Shown here piece by piece: positions 24,784 to 32,545 of a stretch of 64,000 bases of DNA. Position numbers and translations under genes: made by a program. The notes under the pieces were generated by a model. That model did not search any database. It saw only the letters and a program-made list of their open reading frames with translations, and was not told where the DNA came from. Position 1 is the first letter of the stretch. Every line of letters starts with the position of its first letter. Source of the DNA: Paenibacillus thiaminolyticus (GTDB taxonomy: Bacteria; Bacillota; Bacilli; Paenibacillales; Paenibacillaceae); contig NZ_CP041405.1 in the NCBI RefSeq assembly GCF_007066085.1, positions 6,231,501-6,295,500 on the forward strand. Direction: 5' to 3'.

Positions 24784-26880
24784 ATGGATCTGAATCAGTA
24801 TTTATCCATGTTTATTGACGAAGCGAACGACCATTTGCAAGCACTGAACGAGCATATGCTGGAACTGGAGAACAGTCCTGACGATGTCGGCATCGTCCAA
24901 ATTATTTTCCGTTCGGCACACACCTTGAAAGGCATGTCGGCAACGATGGGGTTTGAAGATCTCGCGTCGTTGACCCACCAGATGGAAAATGTGCTGGATA
25001 TGATTCGCAACCATCAACTGAAAATGGACGAGTTCATATTCGACACGCTGTTCCGCAGTCTTGATTCGCTCGAGGCGATGGTGTCGGACATTACGCAAGG
25101 CGGCGAAGGAAAAGCAGACGTGACGCAAATACTGGCCGCCTTGAAGTCGATCGAGACGGGAGAATACCGCACCGCAACCTCGCAGGAGAAGGAGGGAGCG
25201 GGCGGCGGCGAGGAGGCATCCGGCGAGACGCTGGATGAATTCCAGCGCAGCATCCTGGAGCAATCGCTGGAATCCGGGATGAACGTATATCATCTGCGCG
25301 TCCGTCTGCGGGACGACTGCGTATTGAAGGCAGTCCGCGCCTATATGGTCTTCCAGGTGCTCGGCCAGCATGGGGAAGTGGTCAAGTCCACTCCGCCGGC
25401 TCAGGATATCGAGCAGGATAAATTCGACTCCGAGTTCACCGTATTTTTCGTCAGTACGACCGAGCAAGCCGAACTGGAACGCGAAATCAACCAGGTATCC
25501 GAGCTCGAATCCGTCACTCTCGTCTCGATGAGCGTCGAAGACGTTCGCGAATGGAACCGCAATGTAGAAGGCGTCATGAAGGCGGTTCAGGAGACGGCAG
25601 CTGCGGCAGCGGCTCCGGAAGCGGCGCCAACGAGCCCGGCCCCGGCGCAGGCGGCACCGAAGCCGGCAGCGGCCAAATCGCCGGAGGCGCCTCGCGCAGG
25701 CGCGGGGAACGGTGCCAAGCCTGTACAGAGCCGGACGATTCGCGTTGATATCGAGCGTCTTGATGTATTGATGAATCTATTGAGCGAGATGCTTATTGAC
25801 CGGGTGCGGCTGGAACAAATTGCGGGCGAATTGAAGACAACGGAATTGACGGAGACGGTCGAGCATCTGGTCCGGGTCAGCTCCGACTTGCAGAACATTG
25901 TCCTGAAGATGCGCATGGTTCCGGTCGATACTGTATTCAGCCGCTTCCCGCGCATGGTGCGCGACTTGGCCAAATCGCTGGATAAGAAGATCGATTTCAT
26001 CATAACCGGTGCGGAAACCGAGTTGGATCGTACCGTCATTGATGAAATCGGAGATCCGCTCGTCCACCTGCTCCGGAACGCGGTCGACCATGGTGTCGAA
26101 TCGGTGGCGGAGCGCTTGGAGAAGGGCAAGCCGGAGACGGGAACGGTACATCTTCGCGCCTATCACAGCGGCAACCATGTCTTCATCGAGATCGAGGAGG
26201 ACGGGCATGGCATTGACCGGGACAAGGTGTTGAACAAAGCGATCAAGAACGGGGTCGTCACCCAGGAGAAGGCCGCTTCGATGAGTGACGAGCAAGTGTA
26301 TCAGCTGCTGTTCTCCTCGGGCTTCAGCACGGCGGAGAAAATATCGGACGTCTCTGGACGCGGGGTCGGGCTCGATGTCGTCAAGTCCAAGATTACGGCG
26401 CTCGGCGGTCATGTCGTCGTCGAATCGCAGTTTGGGCAAGGCACGAAGTTCATCGTCCAGCTTCCGCTTACGCTATCCATCATGTCGGCGATGCTGTTCC
26501 GGTTAGGCGATGAGAAATACGCGATTCCGCTGACCTCTATTGTAGAGACCGGTCTCGTTACGAAGGACAAAATCCGGCGCGTCCATGGCGGAATCCGCAT
26601 GGTCGATTACCGGGACAGCGTCATCCCGCTGCTATCGCTCAGCGCCCTGTTCGATTGCGAAGGGTACTCTGATTTCGACGAAGACGAAGTCGAGATTATC
26701 ATCATCAGCAAGGGCGATCGGCTCGCTGCGCTCGCCGTCCAGGAATTCATCGGGCAGAGCGAGATTGTGCTTAAGCCGCTCGGCAACTATTTGAAGAACA
26801 TCCCGGGCATCTCGGGCGCGACCATCCTCGGCGATGGCCAGGTGGCGCTCATTGTCGATACGAATGCGTTATTGAAATAA
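24784..26880 (+). CDS. cheA: CheA, chemotaxis sensor histidine kinase
   Basis: CheA autophosphorylates in receptor arrays and feeds CheY and CheB. Domains in order are Hpt with His46 in RSAHTLKGMSATMGF (1-105), P2 CheY-binding (about 155-265), an Ala/Pro-rich linker (about 275-315), dimerisation (about 320-385), HATPase with LLRNAVDHGVESVAERL and SGRGVGLDVVKSKI (about 390-545), and a CheW-like P5 domain (to 698). The ATG at 24784 follows AAAGGGGGGGCG. An upstream in-frame GTG at 24727 would translate the intergenic repeat and is rejected. Confidence 0.95.
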   Translation: MDLNQYLSMFIDEANDHLQALNEHMLELENSPDDVGIVQIIFRSAHTLKGMSATMGFEDLASLTHQMENVLDMIRNHQLKMDEFIFDTLFRSLDSLEAMVSDITQGGEGKADVTQILAALKSIETGEYRTATSQEKEGAGGGEEASGETLDEFQRSILEQSLESGMNVYHLRVRLRDDCVLKAVRAYMVFQVLGQHGEVVKSTPPAQDIEQDKFDSEFTVFFVSTTEQAELEREINQVSELESVTLVSMSVEDVREWNRNVEGVMKAVQETAAAAAAPEAAPTSPAPAQAAPKPAAAKSPEAPRAGAGNGAKPVQSRTIRVDIERLDVLMNLLSEMLIDRVRLEQIAGELKTTELTETVEHLVRVSSDLQNIVLKMRMVPVDTVFSRFPRMVRDLAKSLDKKIDFIITGAETELDRTVIDEIGDPLVHLLRNAVDHGVESVAERLEKGKPETGTVHLRAYHSGNHVFIEIEEDGHGIDRDKVLNKAIKNGVVTQEKAASMSDEQVYQLLFSSGFSTAEKISDVSGRGVGLDVVKSKITALGGHVVVESQFGQGTKFIVQLPLTLSIMSAMLFRLGDEKYAIPLTSIVETGLVTKDKIRRVHGGIRMVDYRDSVIPLLSLSALFDCEGYSDFDEDEVEIIIISKGDRLAALAVQEFIGQSEIVLKPLGNYLKNIPGISGATILGDGQVALIVDTNALLK

Positions 26881-26913
26881 CCGCTACATATCAAGATATG
26901 AGGAGGAACGGTC

Positions 26914-27375
26914 ATGGCAGAGGATATGAAAGTCGTGGTCTTTATGTTGGGGACGGAAGAATATGGCGTCGAAGTGGAGAAAGTGAAGACAATTGAACGG
27001 ATGATGCCGATTACGCGCGTGCCGAAAACATATGATTTCATCAAAGGAGTCATTAATCTGCGCGGGGTCGTCATTCCGGTCATCGAGCTGCGCGGCCGCT
27101 TCGGCATGCCGGAGGCGGAAGCGACGGATCAGACGCGGATTATCATCGTGACGCATGGCGATCTGGAAGTCGGCTTCATCGTCGACAATGCGAGCGACGT
27201 CATGGACATCAATGAGGAGAACATTGAGCCGGCACCGGAAGTCGTGGGCGGCATTCAAGCGAAATATTTGCGCGGCGTAGCGAAAATCGGAGAAGACCGC
27301 CTTCTCATCATGCTGAATCTGGCGGAAGTGCTCAACAAAAGCGAAATTATTAAGCTTGAGCAACTAGAGGCATAG
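26914..27375 (+). CDS. cheW: CheW, chemoreceptor-kinase coupling protein
   Basis: CheW bridges CheA and chemoreceptors in the array. The single SH3-like CheW domain of 153 residues shows VFMLGTEEYGVEVEKVKTIE, then FIKGVINLRGVVIPVIELR and the C-terminal GEDRLLIMLNLAEVL. Shine-Dalgarno GAGGAGG lies just upstream. cheC begins 5 nt after the stop. Confidence 0.95.
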   Translation: MAEDMKVVVFMLGTEEYGVEVEKVKTIERMMPITRVPKTYDFIKGVINLRGVVIPVIELRGRFGMPEAEATDQTRIIIVTHGDLEVGFIVDNASDVMDINEENIEPAPEVVGGIQAKYLRGVAKIGEDRLLIMLNLAEVLNKSEIIKLEQLEA

Positions 27376-27379
27376 CCCA

Positions 27380-28003
27380 GTGCATCTGTATGAACGTCTG
27401 GGCGCCTTCAAGATGGATGTCCTGAAGGAAGTGGGAAACATCGGCGCCGGCAATGCCGCCACGGCGCTGTCCCGCTTGCTGAACCGCACCATCGATATGA
27501 AAGTGCCCCAAGTGCGCCTGATGCCGTTTGACTGCATCGCCGATGAGGTCGGCGGGCCGGAGCAGGTGGTTATCGCGATTTATTTCCGGGTTGAGGGCGA
27601 TGTGCCCAGTCATCTTTTCTTCATGTTCGATCCGGAGGCGGCCAAGATGCTGCTCTCCTATCTGGCTGCGGTTCCGTTGGAAGGAGGGGAATGGTTCTCG
27701 GAGATGGAGTTGTCGGCCTTGGCGGAAATCGGAAATATTTTGGCCGGTTCGTACTTGTCCTCGCTGGCAGACTTCACCCGCATGACGATGTCTCCGACGG
27801 TACCGCAGCTAGCGATTGACATGGCGGGAGCAGTGTTGAATTACGGCATACTTCAATACGGGGAAATGGGAGACAGCGCGCTGCTCATCGACACGAAGTT
27901 TTTGGAAGGCTGCGATGAAGTGCAGGGCACCTTTTTCCTGATTCCCGATCCGGACTCTTTTTCTAAAATTTTCGCTGCCTTGGGAGTGCCTTTACATGAT
28001 TGA
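27380..28003 (+). CDS. cheC: CheC, CheY-P phosphatase and adaptation protein
   Basis: CheC dephosphorylates CheY-P and regulates CheD. Both ExxN active-site motifs are present: EVGN in LKEVGNIGAGNAATALSRLL and EIGN in LAEIGNILAGSYLSSL. The 207-residue length is normal. It starts at GTG 27380 with weak GAGG at 27366-27369, so translation probably depends on coupling to cheW. It overlaps cheD by 8 bp, mirroring the physical CheC-CheD complex. Confidence 0.94.
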   Translation: MHLYERLGAFKMDVLKEVGNIGAGNAATALSRLLNRTIDMKVPQVRLMPFDCIADEVGGPEQVVIAIYFRVEGDVPSHLFFMFDPEAAKMLLSYLAAVPLEGGEWFSEMELSALAEIGNILAGSYLSSLADFTRMTMSPTVPQLAIDMAGAVLNYGILQYGEMGDSALLIDTKFLEGCDEVQGTFFLIPDPDSFSKIFAALGVPLHD

Positions 28004-28490
28004 AGAGTCCACGATAGTTAAAGTAGGTATGGCCGATTTGAATGTATGCCGCTTCGGATCCATACGCACGACCGGGCTAGGTTCCTGTGTCGGATTTACG
28101 TTGTACGACCCCGTCGCCAAGATTGCGGGCATGGCTCATATTATGCTTCCCTCCTCGGCCATAGCGCGGGAAGGTACGGTCAATATCGCCAAATATGCCG
28201 ATACGGCCGTGCCCGAGCTGCTGCGGCTTATGGAAGCCGAAGGGGCCAGGCAGGGGAGACTGCAGGCCAAAATGGCGGGCGGAGCCCAGATGTTCGCTTT
28301 TGCTTCCAATAATGAAATGATGCGAATCGGTCCGCGCAATGTGGAAAGTTGCAAGCAGTTGCTGGATCAGCACGGCATTCCGTTGTTGGCGGAGGATACG
28401 GGCGGCTCATACGGGCGAACGGTTGAATTGCGCTGTGATGACGGCGTGCTCCATATTCGAAGCGTACAACAGGGAGTTAAGGAAATATGA
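27996..28490 (+). CDS. cheD: CheD, chemoreceptor glutamine deamidase
   Basis: CheD deamidates receptor glutamines and modulates CheC. The catalytic Cys is in TTGLGSCVGFTLYD and the His in GMAHIMLPSS, both in the positions expected for CheD; the Thr partner lies downstream. The protein has 164 residues. GGGAGTG inside cheC serves as its Shine-Dalgarno. The start of the next gene overlaps its stop by 4 bp. Confidence 0.94.
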   Translation: MIEESTIVKVGMADLNVCRFGSIRTTGLGSCVGFTLYDPVAKIAGMAHIMLPSSAIAREGTVNIAKYADTAVPELLRLMEAEGARQGRLQAKMAGGAQMFAFASNNEMMRIGPRNVESCKQLLDQHGIPLLAEDTGGSYGRTVELRCDDGVLHIRSVQQGVKEI

Positions 28491-28924
28491 CGATGAGGGG
28501 AACGATTCGTTGGAATTTTATAGTCGGAATCGTCGGATTTGTTATCACTTTATTACTTTCTTGGAGCAGCAATCTGTGGACAACCAGTCTGATTCGCGGG
28601 GCGCTCGCATTTGCCGCCTGGTTCGCGCTTGGCTTCGCGATCCGCTTCGCGGCGGGCGTGCTGGGCGCGCCTGACGTCCAGGCTGCATTATTGGCGCCGA
28701 ACGGAGAGGACAAAGGGAATCTGGTCGATATGACGACGCCGGATGAGAGCGATATGCTTCACGAGATGCTGCGCACGATGTCCGATGAGGAGAAGCCAAC
28801 CGAGCGGGAAGACGATGACGGACAAGCATTTCAACCGTTAAACCCGCCCAAGCTCGTGACCAAAGAACCGCTGCCGGATGCGGGGCAATTGGCACAAGCT
28901 GTTCGTCACCTGACACAAAAGTAA
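28487..28924 (+). CDS. Unknown membrane protein between cheD and sigD
   Basis: I do not recognise this 145-residue protein. It has two hydrophobic segments close together near the N terminus (about 13-28 and 35-60, WNFIVGIVGFVITLLLS and LIRGALAFAAWFALGFAIRF), so it is probably a two-pass membrane protein with a cytoplasmic, strongly acidic C-terminal tail rich in Asp, Glu and Pro that ends in a Gln-rich helix. It overlaps cheD by 4 bp and lies 15 nt before sigD, so it is translated as part of the chemotaxis/sigma module. B. subtilis has no gene at this position. A motility or sigma-D-related role is only positional inference. Confidence 0.75.
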   Translation: MTMRGTIRWNFIVGIVGFVITLLLSWSSNLWTTSLIRGALAFAAWFALGFAIRFAAGVLGAPDVQAALLAPNGEDKGNLVDMTTPDESDMLHEMLRTMSDEEKPTEREDDDGQAFQPLNPPKLVTKEPLPDAGQLAQAVRHLTQK

Positions 28925-28939
28925 GGAGGCTGACTGTCG

Positions 28940-29725
28940 GTGAGCGTTCAGAAAATCAAACCGTGCTCTCATTATGAGCTTTGGGAACAGTGGAAGGATA
29001 ATGGGGATGTCGAGGCGAAGAAACAACTTATCGAGATTCACTTGCCCATCGTCGAATTCGTAGCGAACAAGCTCGCCGCCGGGCTGCCCCGCAACGTCAG
29101 CAAGGACGACCTATCCAGCCACGGCGTCATGGGCCTGATCGATGCGATCGAGAAGTTCGACTACCAGCGCGGCCTCCAGTTCGAGACATACGCCTCCTGG
29201 CGCGTACGGGGAGCTATTCTGGACGGTCTGCGGCAGGGTGATTGGGTGCCGCGTTCGGTGCGGGAGAAGGCGAAGAAAATCGAAGAAGCTTACCAGCAGC
29301 TTGAGCAGCGGTATTTGCGGTCCGTCTCGGACAGTGAAATGAGCGAATTTTTGAATGTGAGTGAGCAAGAATTCCAGGGGATGCTGCATGACGTGAACAT
29401 TATGTCCGTCTGCTCCTTGGAGGACCCGATCCGCGAGGACGAATCCGAGACGCGCCTGTCCTTATTGGTGGATGAAAAGGCGAAAAATCCGGAAAGCAAA
29501 GTGAATGAGCACTACTTAAAGGAATCGCTTATTTATGGAATCGAGAAGCTGACTGAGAAAGAGCGGATGGTCATCTCGCTCTTCTATTACGAGGATCTGT
29601 CTCTGAGCGAGATCGCCGAAGTGATGTCGCTGTCTCCTTCTCGTATCTCCCAGCTTCATTCCAAAGCGATTTTGCGTCTCCGAACGGCATTGGAAAAGCA
29701 TAAGAGCATGCTGCTGGAAGCGTAA
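28940..29725 (+). CDS. sigD: SigD, sigma factor for motility and autolysin genes
   Basis: This is a FliA/SigD (sigma-28) type factor that directs flagellin, stator and chemoreceptor genes. The 261-residue protein has region 2 (GLIDAIEKFDYQRGLQFETY, ASWRVRGAILDGLRQGDWVP), region 3, and region 4 with a helix-turn-helix (LSLSEIAEVMSLSPSRISQL). GTG 28940 follows AAGGAGG with 10 nt spacing. Its position near the far end of a long operon is the arrangement that in B. subtilis makes SigD level depend on transcription reaching the end. Confidence 0.95.
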   Translation: MSVQKIKPCSHYELWEQWKDNGDVEAKKQLIEIHLPIVEFVANKLAAGLPRNVSKDDLSSHGVMGLIDAIEKFDYQRGLQFETYASWRVRGAILDGLRQGDWVPRSVREKAKKIEEAYQQLEQRYLRSVSDSEMSEFLNVSEQEFQGMLHDVNIMSVCSLEDPIREDESETRLSLLVDEKAKNPESKVNEHYLKESLIYGIEKLTEKERMVISLFYYEDLSLSEIAEVMSLSPSRISQLHSKAILRLRTALEKHKSMLLEA

Positions 29726-29733
29726 ATGACAAC

Positions 29734-29760
29734 TAGAGGGGCACGAAGGCAAACCGATAA
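29734..29760 (+). promoter_or_regulatory. Possible sigma-D promoter before fapA
   Basis: TAGA (29734-29737), a 15-bp spacer and ACCGATAA (29753-29760) resemble the sigma-D consensus TAAA-N15-GCCGATAT, with 3 of 4 and 6 of 8 matches at the right spacing. The implied start site would lie almost on the Shine-Dalgarno AAAGGGGG (29767-29774), leaving a very short leader, which weakens the case. Confidence 0.25.
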
Positions 29761-29780
29761 AACCGAAAGGGGGATTTTTC

Positions 29781-31187
29781 GTGAGTACGGCAGTGGCTTT
29801 GGAAGATTATGTAGAAGTTACGATTTCTGAGGACAAGCTATATGGCTATATTCAATTTGCCAAATTCGAGCCCACGTTTCAATGCACTGCGGAACAGTTG
29901 GAGACATTGCTGCATAGCAACAATGTACGCTTCGGCATTCAAACGCGGGTACTGCAGGAGATAGCTTCGAATCCGCAAGCCTTTGCGCGCGGCGCAACGA
30001 TGATTGCTCATGGGAAGGCACCCGTAGACGGTGAAGACGGCTCAGTTCGTCTCCTGGTACGCACGGGCAAGCAGGAACACAAGCCGGTTGAGCAGGAGGA
30101 CGGAACCGTTGATTTGAAGGAAGTCAAGCAGCTTGATAATGTAAAAAAAGGACAAATGATCGCCCAGCGCATTCCTCCAACGGATGGCATCCCCGGCATC
30201 TCCGTAACGGGTGAGCCGATCAAGTCGAAGCGAGGGCGCGACGCGAGATTCAAAATCGGGAAGAACGTCGTCGTCGATCCGGAAGAAAGAGCGATGTATT
30301 CCGCGATTGACGGCCTCGTCTCGCTCACCGACCGGGACAAGCTGAACGTCTTCCCGGTCTATGAAGTGAACGGAGATGTCGACTACCGGACAGGGAACAT
30401 CGACTTTATCGGGACTATCGTCATTCGGGGCAATGTCCTGACCGGCTTCCGCGTCAAAGCGTCAGGAGATATCCGCGTGTACGGCGGCGTGGAAGGGGCA
30501 CAGATCGAGGCCGACGGCTGCGTCGAGATCAGCGGAGGCATCATTGCAGGGAACAAAGGCTACGTCAGGGCGGGTACTCATGTCAAATGCACCTTCGTCC
30601 AAGAAGCGAATGTGTATGCGGCGACCGACGTGATGGTAACACAGAGCATTATGCATGCCACGATACGGGCAGGGAAGCAGGTCATCTGCCAAGGAACCAA
30701 AGGACTTATTGTCGGAGGTTTGATTCAAGCGGGAGAAAAGGTGATCGCCCGCACGATCGGCAACTCCATGTCCACCGCGACGACGATCGAGGTGGGCGTG
30801 CAGCCGGAGCTGCGGAATGAGCTGATGGAGCTCCGCCACAAATTCAAAACAAGTATGGATAATTTAGAGAAGACGGAGAAAGCGCTTCGCATTTTGGATC
30901 AGATGGCGTCTGCAGGCCAGCTCTCGGGCGACAAATTGGCGATGCGGATCAAGCTGACTTCCACCAAGAAGCAAGCCGTGGAGCAGCAATCGGACATGCG
31001 GGAGCGCATGTTCGAGATTGAGAAGATGTTGGAAGAAACCGCTTCGGCTTCGGTCGATGTGTTCAATGTGATATATGGCGGGGCCAAAATTGTTATCGGC
31101 CGCAATACGCGGTATGTAAAGGATGCGGCGAAGAGGGTCTCCTTCCGGATGCATGACGGCGACATTACGATGTCTTCTTATTTATAA
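29781..31187 (+). CDS. FapA family (DUF342) polymer-domain protein
   Basis: The 468-residue protein is a DUF342/FapA-type protein: a mixed N-terminal part, a right-handed beta-helix with repeated GxxxxGxI units (NIDFIGTIVIRGNVLTGFRV, GDIRVYGGVEGAQIEADGCV, VICQGTKGLIVGGLIQAGEK; about 200-340), and a C-terminal coiled coil (about 345-430). Such genes often sit beside sigD-type or flagellar genes in Firmicutes; the function is unproved, with suggested roles in envelope or polar assembly. It starts at GTG 29781 behind AAAGGGGG. Confidence 0.85.
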   Translation: MSTAVALEDYVEVTISEDKLYGYIQFAKFEPTFQCTAEQLETLLHSNNVRFGIQTRVLQEIASNPQAFARGATMIAHGKAPVDGEDGSVRLLVRTGKQEHKPVEQEDGTVDLKEVKQLDNVKKGQMIAQRIPPTDGIPGISVTGEPIKSKRGRDARFKIGKNVVVDPEERAMYSAIDGLVSLTDRDKLNVFPVYEVNGDVDYRTGNIDFIGTIVIRGNVLTGFRVKASGDIRVYGGVEGAQIEADGCVEISGGIIAGNKGYVRAGTHVKCTFVQEANVYAATDVMVTQSIMHATIRAGKQVICQGTKGLIVGGLIQAGEKVIARTIGNSMSTATTIEVGVQPELRNELMELRHKFKTSMDNLEKTEKALRILDQMASAGQLSGDKLAMRIKLTSTKKQAVEQQSDMRERMFEIEKMLEETASASVDVFNVIYGGAKIVIGRNTRYVKDAAKRVSFRMHDGDITMSSYL

Positions 31188-31260
31188 GGGTTAGCGCGGG
31201 AGCGTGTAACGCGGCCGCTTCGTCATGCGTTTCGTCTCGGCTTGCTCGTGGCCGCTCATG

Positions 31261-31418
31261 GCTGGCGTGATGATTGGCGGATGACTAGGGTGATGACTGG
31301 CGTGATGGTTGGCGGATGATTAGCGTGATGAGGCGTGGTGACTAATGTGGTGACTAATGTGGTGACTAGCGTGATGAATGACTAGGTGACTGACTAGGTG
31401 ACTGGCGTGGTGACCAGG
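31261..31418. repeat. Degenerate ~12-bp tandem repeat (GTGRTGACTRGC)
   Basis: About fourteen imperfect units of 10-15 bp follow one another, with consensus GTGRTGACTRGC (for example GTGGTGACTAAT twice in a row at 31336-31359). Unit length and sequence drift, so this looks like an old slipped-strand array. Confidence 0.75.
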
Positions 31419-31444
31419 GCCGAAATCCTGTCGATCGAGACGCC

Positions 31445-31630
31445 AATCCTGCATTTGTACAGCAATTTACGCCGATGAAACCGAGTTTCGAAGAAATTGC
31501 TGCTATTTTACATCTTTTTTACTCAAATTCTCTAGTTTATAATCGATACGGTGAGAATTACTGCGTTTTTGCAGGAGTCCCGGTGCACAGTCAGTGGGTT
31601 CCCCAATAAACTGCAGTTTTGCAGGATTTT
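31445..31630. repeat. TGCAG-type motif block (four related copies)
   Basis: Four short related motifs occur: CCTGCATTTGTACAGCAATT near 31448 and its rough inverse AAATTGCTGCTATTTTACAT near 31494, then the direct pair ACTGCGTTTTTGCAGGA near 31560 and ACTGCAGTTTTGCAGGA near 31611. The last two each form small CTGC/GCAG hairpins. The block is more AT-rich than its surroundings. Confidence 0.6.
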
Positions 31631-31662
31631 TGGGCGACCGAGAGCGGCCTAGAGCGGCGTAC

Positions 31663-31803
31663 GGCAATGTATAGCGCCACGTGGAAGCCAGGTCGGCAAC
31701 GATAGCGCCACAGGGAAACGAATGGAAGCGGTGCGGCGTCGTATAGCGCCTTATGGAGGCGAATGGCAGCCGTACGGCAACATATAGCGGCATACGGGGA
31801 CGT
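31663..31803. repeat. Degenerate ~40-bp tandem repeat
   Basis: Three to four units begin GGCAAC/GGCGTC followed by GTATAGCGCC and, 15-20 nt later, GAATGGAAGC: units at 31663-31694 (short), 31695-31734, 31735-31775 and a partial one from 31776. The shared TATAGCGCC core makes the periodicity visible by eye. Confidence 0.65.
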
Positions 31804-31837
31804 ATATCACACGCCAGGCAATCCTACGGCAGAGTGT

Positions 31838-31932
31838 TGCTGCGTACGACAGGGCATTGCTGCGTATGACAGGGGAATGCTGCGTATGACAGGGGAATGC
31901 TGCGTACGGCAGGGCATTGCTGCGTACGGCAG
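31838..31932. repeat. 20-bp tandem repeat, 4.75 copies
   Basis: Units of exactly 20 bp start TGCTGCGTAYGRCAGGG: 31838-31857, 31858-31877, 31878-31897, 31898-31917 and a partial copy to 31932. Copies 2 and 3 are identical and copies 1 and 4 differ at one position, so the array is recent compared with the other two. Confidence 0.85.
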
Positions 31933-32048
31933 CGTATAGCGGCGTCAACCAGAGGGCGTCCCAAGTCGGGGGCTTCGCAATCTTACTGTAAGTGCAAGTT
32001 CGTGTTAAGATGTGTTCCACGTCTATAGGGGAAGGCTGGGGTGATGAG

Positions 32049-32378
32049 ATGAATGTGAAGCCGGTAGAGTTGCAAATCGCACTAACCCGAACGCAAGAGG
32101 CATCGGCAATTCATCAGCAGCAGCAGCAGCGGCCTGTTACCGAACAGCTGCTCTTGAACGAGCAAGCGGAGAAGATGACGAAAAAGCGGCGCGAGCGCAA
32201 CGAGCAAGTAGAAACTGCGCAGGAGGCCCGGATCCGGGATGAAGGAAAGCGCGACCAGTCGCGTGCGGACGGCTCCGGCCACGAGCTGGATACGGCAGAG
32301 GAGGAGACGGCAGCTCCTCCAGCGGCAGCTCCCGCAGAGCACCCATACAAAGGAAAGCATATTGATTTCACGTGCTGA
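32049..32378 (+). CDS. Small conserved flagellar-locus protein (unknown function)
   Basis: This 109-residue, highly charged protein starts MNVKPVELQIALTRTQEASA, continues with a Gln run and a Lys/Arg/Glu-rich helix (about 35-70), an acidic Ala/Pro stretch, and ends GKHIDFTC. I recall small proteins with this layout (an N-terminal PxxLQ...R/KTxE segment and a terminal HIDI-like tail) near sigma-D and flagellar genes in other Firmicutes; the role is unknown. The ATG at 32049 follows GGGGTGAT; the earlier in-frame start at 31992 is unlikely. A terminator follows directly. Confidence 0.75.
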   Translation: MNVKPVELQIALTRTQEASAIHQQQQQRPVTEQLLLNEQAEKMTKKRRERNEQVETAQEARIRDEGKRDQSRADGSGHELDTAEEETAAPPAAAPAEHPYKGKHIDFTC

Positions 32379-32381
32379 ATC

Positions 32382-32429
32382 GGTAACGCTGACCGCCTTG
32401 TTGCACAAGGTGCCCGCGTTGCCTTTTTT
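32382..32429 (+). terminator. Terminator at the end of the fla/che locus
   Basis: Two nested stems: GGTAACGC (32382-32389) with GCGTTGCC (32416-32423), enclosing CCTTGT (32396-32401) with ACAAGG (32405-32410), followed at once by six T residues. This is a good candidate for the end of the long flagellar transcript. Confidence 0.75.
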
Positions 32430-32545
32430 GCCGTGTTGGCGGCCGTGACGGATGCGGGCGAGCAAGTAGCGGAGCGAGTAAAGGAAAGCCTGCATCCGCA
32501 TAGGGCGCGAACAATCTGAACGCAGCTGAAAAGGAGGTGCCCGCG

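Larger units (their letters stand above)
31188..32048. other. 860-bp gene-free, repeat-built region
   Basis: No ORF on either strand here has a Shine-Dalgarno site plus sensible composition; the minus-strand ORFs simply translate the repeats. The region contains three tandem arrays (31261-31418, 31663-31803, 31838-31932) and, at 31445-31630, an AT-richer block with four copies of a TGCAG/CTGC-type motif. A T-rich stretch (31505-31540) separates them. The last 60 bases lead into the next gene. Nothing resembling an IS end or tRNA was found. Confidence 0.7.

Noticed and set aside
31261..31932. CRISPR array
   Set aside because: The repeats are contiguous or degenerate with no unique spacers of constant length, and there are no cas genes.
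31503..32020. Two minus-strand ORFs with repeated YAA/PYAA peptides across the repeat region
   Set aside because: They translate the tandem repeats and lack ribosome binding sites; frame integrity breaks with repeat drift.
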